From an uncultured Oscillospiraceae bacterium (GTDB lineage: Bacteria > Bacillota > Clostridia > Oscillospirales > Ruminococcaceae), in the NCBI GenBank assembly GCA_949743955.1, contig CATJVQ010000023.1, forward strand, positions 45,699-109,698: 64,000 nucleotides of DNA, given 5' to 3'. Shown in pieces: positions 19,410 through 29,053 of the stretch (within the stretch, counting starts at the first letter, position 1; each line of letters starts with the position of its first letter). Under the pieces are notes generated by a model. It was not told where the DNA came from. It was given only the letters and a program-made list of their open reading frames with translations, and made no database searches. Both the position numbers and the translations under genes were made by a program.

Positions 19410-19886
19410 ATGGAAATAAAGATGATAGATTTACCAATGATTACTGTTATTGGTAAAGAGGGTTTATGCACCAAAGAAAAAAATATTTCGCAGCAGTTAT
19501 GGCAGGAAGCTGATTCTCATTTTAATGAAGTGGCTGCTCTTGGAATGAAAAATCCAGATGGGACATATGTTGGGTTTTGGGGAGCAATGAGCGATGAAAG
19601 CAAGTCTTTTCGTCCATGGACTCATCAGTTTACAAGAGGATTATACCTTGCAGGTGTTGAAGCTTATGCTGACGCAGCTGCGCCTGAAGGGTGGACTAAA
19701 TGGGTTATACCAGCGCGAAAATATATGGTTGTGGACATTGAACCAAACAGATATAGCGAAATATTTGACGAGGTAATCAATCATACCATTCCTGAAAAGG
19801 GAATGAAACTCGCAGGGGCAGCGTGTGATTATACTGAGCCTGCGACAGGAAAAAACAAGCTGTTTTTTCCTGTCGAATCTTTATAA
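19410..19886 (+). CDS. GyrI-like / effector-binding domain protein
   Basis: MEIKMIDLPMITVIGKEGLC...FTRGLYLAGVEAYADAAAPEGWTKWVIPARKYMVVDIE; AGGAGG upstream of 19410. Confidence 0.75.
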   Translation: MEIKMIDLPMITVIGKEGLCTKEKNISQQLWQEADSHFNEVAALGMKNPDGTYVGFWGAMSDESKSFRPWTHQFTRGLYLAGVEAYADAAAPEGWTKWVIPARKYMVVDIEPNRYSEIFDEVINHTIPEKGMKLAGAACDYTEPATGKNKLFFPVESL

Positions 19887-19941
19887 GAAATTCCGGGTTG
19901 CCGGGGGCATATAAAGACGATTTCTGCCATCGAAAACACAA

Positions 19942-19975
19942 AAAAGATCTGCCGCAATTTGCGGCAGATCTTTTT
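19942..19975. terminator. Bidirectional terminator
   Basis: AAAAAGATCTGCCGCAATTTGCGGCAGATCTTTTT inverted repeat between converging genes. Confidence 0.85.
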
Positions 19976-19989
19976 GCGGTTGGATCCGT

Positions 19990-21219
19990 TTACAGCTCCT
20001 CCGGAAATAGCTGATTGCAGATGACACCGAGCACGACAGCAAGGAACAGCCCGGAAATCTGGAAGCCGCCGATGGAGATGCCGCTCGAGAGCCCAAGCCC
20101 GACGACCAGAATCAGTGCGACGGTGATGAGGTTGCGCGAGTAGGAAAAGTCCAGCCGGGATTCGGCACGTGTCCGGATACCGATGGCAGCAATCATGCCG
20201 AAAAGCAGGATGGAGACGCCGCCCATAACCGGCCCGGGGATGGTCTGCAAGAGAGCCCCCACCTTGCCGAACAGGCCGAGCGCGATGGCGAAGACGGACG
20301 CTATCTCGAGCACGAACGGGTTATACACTTTCGTTACGGCTAGGACGCCGGTGTTTTCGCCATACGTCGTATTCGCCGGTCCGCCGAGGAGACCGGCGGC
20401 GAGGGTGGCTAAGCCGTCGCCAAGGATGGTGCGGTCAAGGCCGGGATCCTTTAAGAAGTTCTGCCCGACTACAGCCCCGTTGGTCGTGATGTCGCCGACA
20501 TGCTCCATAAACGTGACCAGCGCGATAGGAGCGATCGTCAGGATGGCGGAGAGCTCAAATTTGGGCAGTGTAAAGAAATCGCCGATGCGCCAGACAGGTG
20601 AAATCCAGCCTGCCTCCAGAATGGGAGTGAAATTTACCAGCGCTTCGGCCGGGTGGGCGATAAGGTCGAACAGAATCGAGGCGATGTACCCTACCGAAAT
20701 GCCGATGAGGATCGGGACAAGTTTAAAATATCCCTTGGCGAAGATGCTCACGATGATGACAGTGGCCAGGGTGATGATGGAAATCAGCCAGTTGCCGGAG
20801 GCGTTCTGCAAAGCGCTCGGAGCAAGTGTCAGCCCGATGACAACGATGACCGGCCCGGTGACGACCGGTGGGAACAGACGGAGCATTTTTTCCGGCCCGA
20901 TGAATTTAATGATAATCGAAAGCGCTACGTAGATGAGGCCCGCGAAGATGACACCGCCCTGCACATACGGGATGCGGCCCGGGTCGCCCTGCATGACGAT
21001 CTGGATGCCCGCGATAAACGCGAAGCTCGACCCAACGAATACAGGCACCTTTCCGCCCGTGCACAGGTGAAAGATAATGGTGCCGATGCCGGCTGTAATC
21101 AGCGCGACAGCGGGATTTAAGCCGGTGAGCGCCGGAACGAGTACGGTTGCGCCGAACATGGCAAACAGATGCTGGACGCCGAGCAAAATATTCTGACCGG
21201 ACAGCTTGACTTCTCTCAT
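19990..21219 (-). CDS. uraA: NCS2 family uracil permease
   Basis: QHLFAMFGATVLVPALTGLNPAVAL, GPANTTYGENTGVLAVTKVYNP. Confidence 0.9.
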   Translation of the reverse strand: MREVKLSGQNILLGVQHLFAMFGATVLVPALTGLNPAVALITAGIGTIIFHLCTGGKVPVFVGSSFAFIAGIQIVMQGDPGRIPYVQGGVIFAGLIYVALSIIIKFIGPEKMLRLFPPVVTGPVIVVIGLTLAPSALQNASGNWLISIITLATVIIVSIFAKGYFKLVPILIGISVGYIASILFDLIAHPAEALVNFTPILEAGWISPVWRIGDFFTLPKFELSAILTIAPIALVTFMEHVGDITTNGAVVGQNFLKDPGLDRTILGDGLATLAAGLLGGPANTTYGENTGVLAVTKVYNPFVLEIASVFAIALGLFGKVGALLQTIPGPVMGGVSILLFGMIAAIGIRTRAESRLDFSYSRNLITVALILVVGLGLSSGISIGGFQISGLFLAVVLGVICNQLFPEEL

Positions 21220-21336
21220 ACGGATCCACGTCCCTTTCTGGTAAGAGGATGAATTTCCACACAAACCGGGCATATTATAGCATATTTTGGCGTTTCAGGC
21301 AACATAATTCAACAAAATATGGCACTGGATTTTATC

Positions 21337-21374
21337 AAAAAACAGCGGCGGCACAATGAGGCGTGCCGCCGCTG
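21337..21374 (-). terminator. Rho-independent terminator
   Basis: Reverse strand CAGCGGCGGCACGCCTCATTGTGCCGCCGCTGTTTTTT. Confidence 0.88.
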
Positions 21375-21384
21375 CATCTATTTT

Positions 21385-22425
21385 TTAATCAACGGAGAAC
21401 TGCATGGGGTAGGAGAGATATTCCACGGGATCGAGCTTCTCAGCGGTGTAATAACCGGCGGGAGCGTTCAGAATGGTGGGAATGCGGTTGACGATAGTCG
21501 CGCAGGTGTGCTCGACGGTCGCGGGCTTGCGGACAAAGAAGGTGGTGTCCGGCTCGCCGAGGATCTTCCAGTCGCACATGTCGCCGTCGTCGGGTCCGTA
21601 GACCTTGCCGATGCACTGTGTCTCAATAATGGGGCCCTGGAAGGTCTCGGTTGTCACAACGGCGCTCATGCCGATGCAGTTTCCCTTCGGGATAGTGGCG
21701 CCCATGGTGGCAGAGTAGAGGTCAGTGTCGTAGAAATACGGCACGCACTTCTGTGTCTGGGACTTGATGGTCCAGCCCATCTTCGAGCAGAGGGCCTCGT
21801 TGGAATTCCACACGTAGGAGGGCTCGAGCGTGGTGGGATGCGCGATGCTCGCCTCAAACTCCTCGGGTGTCAGGCCGACGCCATGCGCCTTCGCCAGCGC
21901 GAGGCCGTAGTCCTCGACATTGTAGCTGACAGCGCCTTCGATCTTGTTGATGGTGTGCACGCCGCCCGCGACACAGGCGATCATATTGATCCAGTAGATG
22001 TCCTGCATGCCGCTGCCGACGATGGTGCAGCCTGTCTCTTTGGCGAGCTTATCGAGCTTATTGGTGATAGCGGCGGAAGTGGTCCAGGGATAAATCGCCT
22101 CTTCGCAGGTGGTGACGACGTTGATGCCGCGGCTGACACACTTTTCAAAATGCGGATAGACGTCCGTCATAAAGCTGAAGAGGGTAACGACGGCGATGTC
22201 CGCATCGCACTCATCGAGCACGGCGTCCGCGTCACTGCGGATGGGAACACCCAGCTTGACGCCGAGTCCGGCATAATCGCCCACGTCCATGCCGACAATC
22301 TCTGGATTAACGTCGATAGCGCCGACAATCTCTGCGCCCTTTTCATAGAGGTAACGCAGCGTATACTTGGCCATTTTGCCGCAGCCATACTGCACGACAC
22401 GGATTTTTTCATTGAAACCACACAT
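21385..22425 (-). CDS. 2,4-diaminopentanoate dehydrogenase-like / DapB-fold NAD(P) oxidoreductase
   Basis: [40 protein letters not shown]...; resembles the Ord enzyme of ornithine fermentation. Confidence 0.72.
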   Translation of the reverse strand: MCGFNEKIRVVQYGCGKMAKYTLRYLYEKGAEIVGAIDVNPEIVGMDVGDYAGLGVKLGVPIRSDADAVLDECDADIAVVTLFSFMTDVYPHFEKCVSRGINVVTTCEEAIYPWTTSAAITNKLDKLAKETGCTIVGSGMQDIYWINMIACVAGGVHTINKIEGAVSYNVEDYGLALAKAHGVGLTPEEFEASIAHPTTLEPSYVWNSNEALCSKMGWTIKSQTQKCVPYFYDTDLYSATMGATIPKGNCIGMSAVVTTETFQGPIIETQCIGKVYGPDDGDMCDWKILGEPDTTFFVRKPATVEHTCATIVNRIPTILNAPAGYYTAEKLDPVEYLSYPMQFSVD

Positions 22426-22610
22426 GATACCAATCCCTCGCTTTAATTGTATTTTTGAGCTGCTTTTAGTATAGGGCTTATAGCAGGTATAAAGTCAAGA
22501 AAAATCTGTCAGTTTTCTGAAGATTTTTGTTGGGAGATCACAGGGCGAAACTCCCCGAGGGTATGGTATCCGCGATGGACTGACTTTTCTCATTCCGCCG
22601 ACCGCAGCGT

Positions 22611-23747
22611 TCAGGTCGTGAAAATCAGCCAGAATCCCAGAAGAATCATCAGAAAGCAGATGTTTGCCGCGGTAAAATACCAAAAATATGCCCTTTTCCT
22701 CTGACGCTCCGCCCGTACAACGATTTTATAGGAAATCAGGCTGGCCATAGACGCGATCAGCGTTCCAAGGCCGCCAAGGTTGACGCCGATAGTCAGAGCG
22801 GACAAATTTTCTGTAAATCCAGACAACAGAAGTGCCGCCGGTACGTTGCTGATGATCTGGCTGGCGGCTATACCGGCCAAAACCTCATGACCGGAGACGA
22901 TCTGCCGCAGCGCCTGAGAGAATGCCGGGAGCCGCCGGAGGTTGCCGATAAAGATAAAAAATCCAGTGAATGTCAGCAGCAGGCTGTAATCGATGAGGAA
23001 GAAAACGCGTTTGTCCATCAGCAGCAGGGAAATGGCGGTCACGCCGAAAGTTACACAGCAGGGGATCACACGGGCTACTGTCAGCAGATCAAGCACAAAG
23101 AGGAGGCCGTAGACAATCAGATGGCCCCTGCTTCCCGTAATTGATGCATTCCCGTCGAAGGAGACGTGCACCGCTCCCGGGCAGGCCATGGACTGGACGA
23201 TGCTCCAGATAAGAATGACAAGGAACGATGCCAATGTATAGGGCAGCATTAGAAGAATAAAGTCCCTCAGAGAAAGACCGGATCTGCCGTACAAATACAG
23301 ATTCTGCGGATTCCCGATGGGCGTGAGCATACTGCCAAGATTGGCGGCGATGGTCTGCAGGACCACAGTGGGGATGATCAGCCGCAATTTGGTTTCCGGC
23401 CCTATCATATCGAAGACAATCAATGTAAAGGGCACAAAGGTAATGAGGGCTACATCATTCGTTACCAGCATACTGGAAAAGAAGCAGATCAGAACAAGGA
23501 GCAGCACCAGCTGCCAGACTTTCCGTAACCGCCTCAGGAGCGCCTGGCCGACACACTGGAACACACCGCTTTTTTGCAGACCGGTCATGACACTCATCAG
23601 ACAGAACAGGATGGACAGTGTTCGAAAGTCCACATAGCTTATGTATTCCCTATCCGGGGGAACGAAAAGCATGGAAACGATGGCAAGGGCAAATGCCGCG
23701 CATAATACTGTTTCCCGCCTCAAAAAGTGAACGAGCTTCTCTTTCAT
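22611..23747 (-). CDS. SLC13/ArsB-type anion permease
   Basis: ~10 TM; LLVLICFFSSMLVTNDVALITFVPFTL, GSMLTPIGNPQNLYLY. Confidence 0.85.
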   Translation of the reverse strand: MKEKLVHFLRRETVLCAAFALAIVSMLFVPPDREYISYVDFRTLSILFCLMSVMTGLQKSGVFQCVGQALLRRLRKVWQLVLLLVLICFFSSMLVTNDVALITFVPFTLIVFDMIGPETKLRLIIPTVVLQTIAANLGSMLTPIGNPQNLYLYGRSGLSLRDFILLMLPYTLASFLVILIWSIVQSMACPGAVHVSFDGNASITGSRGHLIVYGLLFVLDLLTVARVIPCCVTFGVTAISLLLMDKRVFFLIDYSLLLTFTGFFIFIGNLRRLPAFSQALRQIVSGHEVLAGIAASQIISNVPAALLLSGFTENLSALTIGVNLGGLGTLIASMASLISYKIVVRAERQRKRAYFWYFTAANICFLMILLGFWLIFTT

Positions 23748-23871
23748 CTGGTTTTCTCCTGTGCTTTTTATGAGGATAAAAATAGCGGCATGCTCTCTCC
23801 TGATAAAAGGATATAATCCTCCCCATCGCCTCTAAAGGGTGACACGGTAATATACGGCGCCGGATGGCTCT

Positions 23872-24366
23872 TTACTCTGCCGCGCCATAGATGGAATCCA
23901 GCAGCCGGATGCCCGCCTCGGTCCGGAAAAAGTTCTGCCGTGCAGCCCGGATGGATTCCTCCTGATGCGCGCCCTCGTCCGCATTGACGAGATAATCCGC
24001 CTCGAGCAGGATCCGGTGATCCAGCCCGTCCACGTCCGTGTACGTGTGGTGATGCCCGACCAGCCAGCAGACACGCTCGGCGATCGGGGCGGGACACATG
24101 ACTTCCTCCAGAAGAGCCGCCGCCAGCGCGGGCCCCTCCTTCTCCTGCATCTTCCCGTCCGCATGGCCGTACTTTTCCCGGCAAAGGGGGCAGGCAATGT
24201 CGTGGACGGCGGCCGCAATTTCCAAAATCTCCTGCGTCTTTGGCGGGAGCCCTTCGAGCTCGCCGATGGTTTTGGCATAGGCATACACTTTAAGGAAATG
24301 GCTGATGTCGCGGCGGTTCTTGTGATAGAAACGGATCATACTTTCGATGACGCCTGCAATCTGCAA
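23872..24366 (-). CDS. HD-domain phosphohydrolase
   Basis: ISHFLKVYAYAKTIGELEGLPPKTQEILEIAAAVHDIACP, VGHHHTYTDVDGLDHRILLEADYLVN; likely TTG start after AGGAGGG, ORF extends to 24420. Confidence 0.8.
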   Translation of the reverse strand: MQIAGVIESMIRFYHKNRRDISHFLKVYAYAKTIGELEGLPPKTQEILEIAAAVHDIACPLCREKYGHADGKMQEKEGPALAAALLEEVMCPAPIAERVCWLVGHHHTYTDVDGLDHRILLEADYLVNADEGAHQEESIRAARQNFFRTEAGIRLLDSIYGAAE

Positions 24367-24444
24367 AGAAAATCCCTCCTGTGGATCATTTAATGAAAAT
24401 GAATGGGGATTTGGTGGCACAGGAACATGCCGCGTTCGTTTCCC

Positions 24445-24684
24445 TCAAGGCAGGTCGGTCAGCACCTCGCACAGATAGCCCCCGGCGACGGCATGGCCGT
24501 TTTGGGCGGCGTGATCGAGTGGGCGCAGGGCATACTCCTTCTCCTTGGCGAAGCGATCGCAGTAGATGCACAGATACATCCCCGGATCTATGGTGGTGGT
24601 CAGCTCACGCCGATCAAAAAGTCGCAGTGTCTGCTGGGAAATGGGGTTGATTATCGCCATTTGACTGATGGTCAGCCAATCCAT
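24445..24684 (-). pseudogene. MerR-family regulator remnant with internal deletion
   Basis: MDWLTISQMAIINPISQQTLRLFDRREL (HTH) joined directly to TIDPGMYLCIYCDRFAKEKEYALRPLDHAAQNGHAVAGGYLCEVL (effector-binding C-terminus). Confidence 0.6.
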
Positions 24685-24704
24685 GAAACAGTCCCTCCCG
24701 TCTG

Positions 24705-25529
24705 TCAGACACACCCCATAACAACACGCCCGATGCCCGCATAGTCCTCCCGTACACCGACCTCTTTCATCCCCGCCCCGCGCAGTAAGGAGGCAACTTC
24801 CTGCGCCTGCCCCGCGCCGGACTCGAGCAGGAGCCATCCGCCGGGGAGCAGCGCCTGCGGAAAGCGCCGCGCAATCATCCGGTAAAAAAACAGGCCGTCC
24901 TCCCCGGCGGCCAGAGCCATTTTTGGCTCAAAACGGACCTCCGGCTGCATTGCGCCGAAGTCCTCCCGCCGCAGATACGGCGGATTAGAGACGATTAGCG
25001 CATACCGCCGCGCCGGCTCCCATGCGCAGATGTCCCCCCGTATAGCGTTCACACGGGCCGCGGGATAGCGCGACAGATTCTCTGTCAGTACAGGGAACGC
25101 CTCCTCCGAGAGCTCCACGGCGTCCGCCTCACGGGAGCATTCGAGCGCGAGCGTCACGCCCAGCACGCCGCTTCCGCTGCACAGATCGAGCACCGGCCCC
25201 GCCGGAAGCGGCAGATCCAGCGCGGCCTCGACAAGGCATTCTGTCTCCGGGCGCGGGATGAGCACCCCTTCGCGCACGGTAAAACGCCGCCCATAAAACT
25301 CCCAGAATCCGAGCAGGTACTGTAACGGATACCGTTCCGCACGCCGGGAAAGGAGGGCGGCATAGCGCGCGGCGGCATCGTCGTCCAAGGATTCGCGCAG
25401 GAACAACGCCTCCCAGGAAAGGCCCGCCGCGCACAGAAGCAGTTCACGCGCGTCGAATGCCGGGGAGGGGACCTCCGCCTGCCGCAGGAGAGCAGCCCCC
25501 TCCCGCAGCAGACTGTCAATACGCGGCAT
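24705..25529 (-). CDS. prmC: Release factor glutamine methyltransferase
   Basis: LLGFWEFYGRRFTVREGVLIPRPETECLVE, VSNPPYLRREDF. Confidence 0.94.
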   Translation of the reverse strand: MPRIDSLLREGAALLRQAEVPSPAFDARELLLCAAGLSWEALFLRESLDDDAAARYAALLSRRAERYPLQYLLGFWEFYGRRFTVREGVLIPRPETECLVEAALDLPLPAGPVLDLCSGSGVLGVTLALECSREADAVELSEEAFPVLTENLSRYPAARVNAIRGDICAWEPARRYALIVSNPPYLRREDFGAMQPEVRFEPKMALAAGEDGLFFYRMIARRFPQALLPGGWLLLESGAGQAQEVASLLRGAGMKEVGVREDYAGIGRVVMGCV

Positions 25530-26463
25530 CAGCCCGATTTTCCGGGATGACCGCCTTCATTGCCGCGATGGCGACCTCGATTTCGGAAGCGTCCGGCTCG
25601 CGGGTGGTCAGCCGCTGGAGGCACAGTCCCGGCGCGGAGATGATGCGGGTAAAGAGATTGTCATGCCGCCCGGCGAAGCGGATGACTTCATACGCGGCCC
25701 CGACCACTACCGGCAGCAGGATCAATTTGAGCAGCACCCGCATGATCAGGCTGTCCCACGTGACGACGGAAAAGACAAGGATGGAAATCACCAGCACAAT
25801 GAGTAAAAAGCTGGTCCCGCAGCGCGGATGGAAGCGCTGAAAACGCATGACGTTTTCGACAGTCAGTTCCTGATCATGTTCGTAGCAGAAGATAGTTTTA
25901 TGCTCCGCTCCGTGATATTCAAAGAGGCGGCGGATTTCCTTCAAATGGGAGATGATCGCCAGATAGGCCACGAAGATAGCGATTTTAATGATTCCCTCAA
26001 CAGCGGTCAGCCCTATGCCGGAACGGATGAGGGGGCGCAGCAGGGAGCTGATAGCGGCCGGCAGGAACATGAACAGCCCCAGGGCCAGCGCCATGGAGAT
26101 GATGAAGGTCAGAGCACTGAACAGAGCAGACGCCTTATCACCCATCTTTTCCTGCATCTTCTTTTCAAATTCGGACGTCTCTGCCTCATTTCCGGAGAGC
26201 TCCACCGAGCGCATGAGCATCCGGTAGCCGAGCGTGAGCATGCTGACAAAATTGAAGATGCCGCGCACAAACGGCACACGGCGGCACCACGGCTTCTTCC
26301 CCTGCTTTTCCGTATACTCAAGGGCGATTTCACCGTCCGGCTTGCGTACAGCCAAGGCGCACTTGTCCACCCCGGCGGCGGAGAAGTCCCCCCGCATCAT
26401 CACGCCCTCCATCACGGCCTGTCCGCCGATGGAGGTCTTAAAGCCGGTGTTTTCCTGTTTCAA
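25516..26463 (-). CDS. DUF1385 domain membrane protein
   Basis: IGGQAVMEGVMMRGDFSAAGVDKCALAVRKPDGEI, YHGAEHKTIFCYEH, RFHPRCGTSFLL. Confidence 0.92.
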   Translation of the reverse strand: MKQENTGFKTSIGGQAVMEGVMMRGDFSAAGVDKCALAVRKPDGEIALEYTEKQGKKPWCRRVPFVRGIFNFVSMLTLGYRMLMRSVELSGNEAETSEFEKKMQEKMGDKASALFSALTFIISMALALGLFMFLPAAISSLLRPLIRSGIGLTAVEGIIKIAIFVAYLAIISHLKEIRRLFEYHGAEHKTIFCYEHDQELTVENVMRFQRFHPRCGTSFLLIVLVISILVFSVVTWDSLIMRVLLKLILLPVVVGAAYEVIRFAGRHDNLFTRIISAPGLCLQRLTTREPDASEIEVAIAAMKAVIPENRADAAY

Positions 26464-26513
26464 TCGGATTCCTTCTTTCTTTGCGATAAAACGTCAGAAC
26501 GGCATATCCGGCA

Positions 26514-27797
26514 TTAAGCGGCAGGCGTCTCGCCCTCTTTAAAGAGCTGATCCATGGCCTCTCCCCACGCCGGGGCTTCGACACGGCCGCTCACCAGATC
26601 CCCGATCGTGGTGTAGGCGGACTCGAACAGCTCGCCCTCCTCCCCGGTCTGGGCGAACTGGCCGCAGTAAGCATGCACACCCTTTTCAAACAGGGCCGCC
26701 GCCGCGCCCTTAAAGTCCGCAAGCCCTTCGGCCCCGCCGCGCACGGGCGGATGGAGTCCTTCGGCCGCCCGGGTCCGGTAGACGAGGGACAAAAAGCGCA
26801 GCGCCTCGCCCGGATGCGCCGCAGCAGCGGGGATATAAGCCGGAGTGACGGCGGTAAGCAGATATTGTGTCCCGTTCACAGCGGGTGCGGGCAGGAGCAG
26901 GACATCCTCCGTTAAGCCATAGGATTCCCGCAATGTCCGGAGCAGGACAGCGTCGCCCGGAACGATCATCGTTTCACCGGCGGCGAACGCCTTGCAGACG
27001 GCCTCTGTATCGGGGTAGGGGTCGCTCGTATAGAGCGACGAAGACAGCTTATATAGATCCTGCGCTACCTTCTGCAGAGCTTCGGAGGAGAATGCACCGG
27101 AAGCGAACGCCTCCGTTGTCAGGCGCATTTCTCCTGCACTGTTCACTCCAGCGGTGCCCAGCATCGGCAGGACAAACGGCTCCAGATAGGCGGGATGATC
27201 CGCCGGGAAAGCAAAGAGGCTTTTTCCTTCCTCCATGCTGTCGGCCAGGGAGAGGAAATCGCCGAGCGTGCGCGGAAGGGAGGTCCCCTCCGGGAAAGCG
27301 CCAGCCCGGACGAGCAGTCCGGCACAAGTGTAGTCCATCGGCGCGCCGGTGATGCGTTCATCGCCATAGGCTCTTACAGAGGGGCCGTCGAGGAAGCCGT
27401 CATAGAGATCGGGAGCGTCGGAGGAGGAAAAAAACGTGCTGAGATCGGCGAGCGCCTCATCCGCCGCAAGCGCACGGTAGACACCGCGATCTGCTTCCCG
27501 GCTCAGGTAGACCAGATCCGGCGTCTGGCCGGATTTTAAGAGTGTGCGCACCTCCTCCGCCGGCGCTTCACCCGCGAGGGTCAGTGTCAAGGCGACGGCC
27601 TCGTTGGCGCTGTCGGCGGAAAAGGCGGCGGCCGCTTGCGGGAAGAGGGATATTTCATCGGTAAACACGGTGAGAGGGGTGCGTTCGATTTCGTGAATGT
27701 CATAGAGTATCTCGGGGGAGGCGTTCTGCGTGCTGGCGCATCCGGTGAGCGCGGCAGTGAGCAGAACGCCTGCAAAAGTGTACGATATAGATTTCAA
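26514..27797 (-). CDS. Extracellular solute-binding lipoprotein (ABC-type)
   Basis: Lipobox LTGCAS; periplasmic-binding-protein-like sequence; no permease or ATPase genes nearby. Confidence 0.7.
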   Translation of the reverse strand: MKSISYTFAGVLLTAALTGCASTQNASPEILYDIHEIERTPLTVFTDEISLFPQAAAAFSADSANEAVALTLTLAGEAPAEEVRTLLKSGQTPDLVYLSREADRGVYRALAADEALADLSTFFSSSDAPDLYDGFLDGPSVRAYGDERITGAPMDYTCAGLLVRAGAFPEGTSLPRTLGDFLSLADSMEEGKSLFAFPADHPAYLEPFVLPMLGTAGVNSAGEMRLTTEAFASGAFSSEALQKVAQDLYKLSSSLYTSDPYPDTEAVCKAFAAGETMIVPGDAVLLRTLRESYGLTEDVLLLPAPAVNGTQYLLTAVTPAYIPAAAAHPGEALRFLSLVYRTRAAEGLHPPVRGGAEGLADFKGAAAALFEKGVHAYCGQFAQTGEEGELFESAYTTIGDLVSGRVEAPAWGEAMDQLFKEGETPAA

Positions 27798-27962
27798 ATG
27801 TTCGACATCTCCTTATCGGAAATTCTTATCCAATTTCATTCTATCACAATTTTATGTTTCGCGCAATCGTCCATGCATCCGGTAGCGGAATATGCTATAA
27901 TGAAAAAGTAAAGGGAGATCTTATTTTAGTATCATGAAAGAAAAAGGAGGACGGATGCAGGG

Positions 27963-28862
27963 ATGGAAAATTTTTTGAGATTTTACGGCACCAGCGCGGC
28001 GGAGGGGATCCCGGATCCATTCTGTGCGTGCTCAGTCTGCCGGAATGCGCGTGCCGTGGGCGGGAAGGAAATCCGCCGGCGCACGATGCTGCGGGTGGAT
28101 GAGCAGACCAGCATCGATTTGGGGGCGGATGCCCTCCAGCAGGCGATCGAGTACGGCGACATGGTCTCCCTGCGCCATGTACTGGTGACACATACACACG
28201 AGGATCACCTCAATCTCATGATGCCGAATATCCGCGACTATGCGTATGAACGCCGGGAGGGCCCGCTGCATTTCTATCTGACAGACAAAGCCTACGGCAT
28301 CGCGGATTACTGGAAGGAGAGCGAAGTTATCCTCAAGGGCCGGATGCGGCTGCTCGAGGAGACGGGAGTCATCGCGTTCCACCGCCTCTGTTTTGGGGAG
28401 GAAGCGAAGGTGGGGGGTCTCACCGTGCTGCCGCTGCGGGGGAACCATTGGGGCAGCATGGGGGAAAACAGCGCCAACTATCTTGTCCGCCTGCCGGACG
28501 GGCGGCGCTTTTATTACGGCCTGGATACCGGCTGGTATCTGGAGGAGACGATAGAGGCTCTGCGGGGGGCAAAGCTGGACTGGTTTGTCAGCGAGTGCAC
28601 CTTCGGGCTTGTGACCGGGCGCGGCGAACATCCCGACAGCCACCTGGACGCGTTCTCCCTTGAGCGGCTGATATGGCTGCTGTATGAGCAGGAGACCCTG
28701 CGCCCGGACACGCAGATCGTTCTGACACACATCAGCCACCGCACCAGCCACGCCAGTCTTGTTGAGCATTTCATGCGGGTTTCTCTGCCCTGTCCGCTCA
28801 CAGTCGCGTGGGACGGGATGTCTTTTGCTCATCTTGGGAAGGAAACGGCGGAGAATTCTTAA
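27963..28862 (+). CDS. MBL-fold hydrolase (PhnP-like)
   Basis: GTSAAEGIPDPFCACSVCRNAR, HVLVTHTHEDHLNLMMP, HISHRTSHASL. Confidence 0.88.
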   Translation: MENFLRFYGTSAAEGIPDPFCACSVCRNARAVGGKEIRRRTMLRVDEQTSIDLGADALQQAIEYGDMVSLRHVLVTHTHEDHLNLMMPNIRDYAYERREGPLHFYLTDKAYGIADYWKESEVILKGRMRLLEETGVIAFHRLCFGEEAKVGGLTVLPLRGNHWGSMGENSANYLVRLPDGRRFYYGLDTGWYLEETIEALRGAKLDWFVSECTFGLVTGRGEHPDSHLDAFSLERLIWLLYEQETLRPDTQIVLTHISHRTSHASLVEHFMRVSLPCPLTVAWDGMSFAHLGKETAENS

Positions 28863-29053
28863 AATCGTAACAAATTTCTGACAGAGGAAGACTATAATAA
28901 GAATATTATGACAGTGGCCCGATGGATTGAGCGGAAAAAAGATTCCTGCGGATCCGGATGGGAGGGCTTGCAAAGCGACTCTGTTTTCGGTAAAATGAGA
29001 CAGGAAGTGTGAAAACGACGGGGGAGTCCCGAGAGGAAAAGGGGTATTAGATT

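Noticed and set aside
21319-22446. 375-aa plus-strand ORF
   Set aside because: Antisense to the Ord-like dehydrogenase.
23768-24284. Overlapping minus-strand ORFs of 138 and 150 aa
   Set aside because: Out-of-frame shadows of the HD-domain gene.
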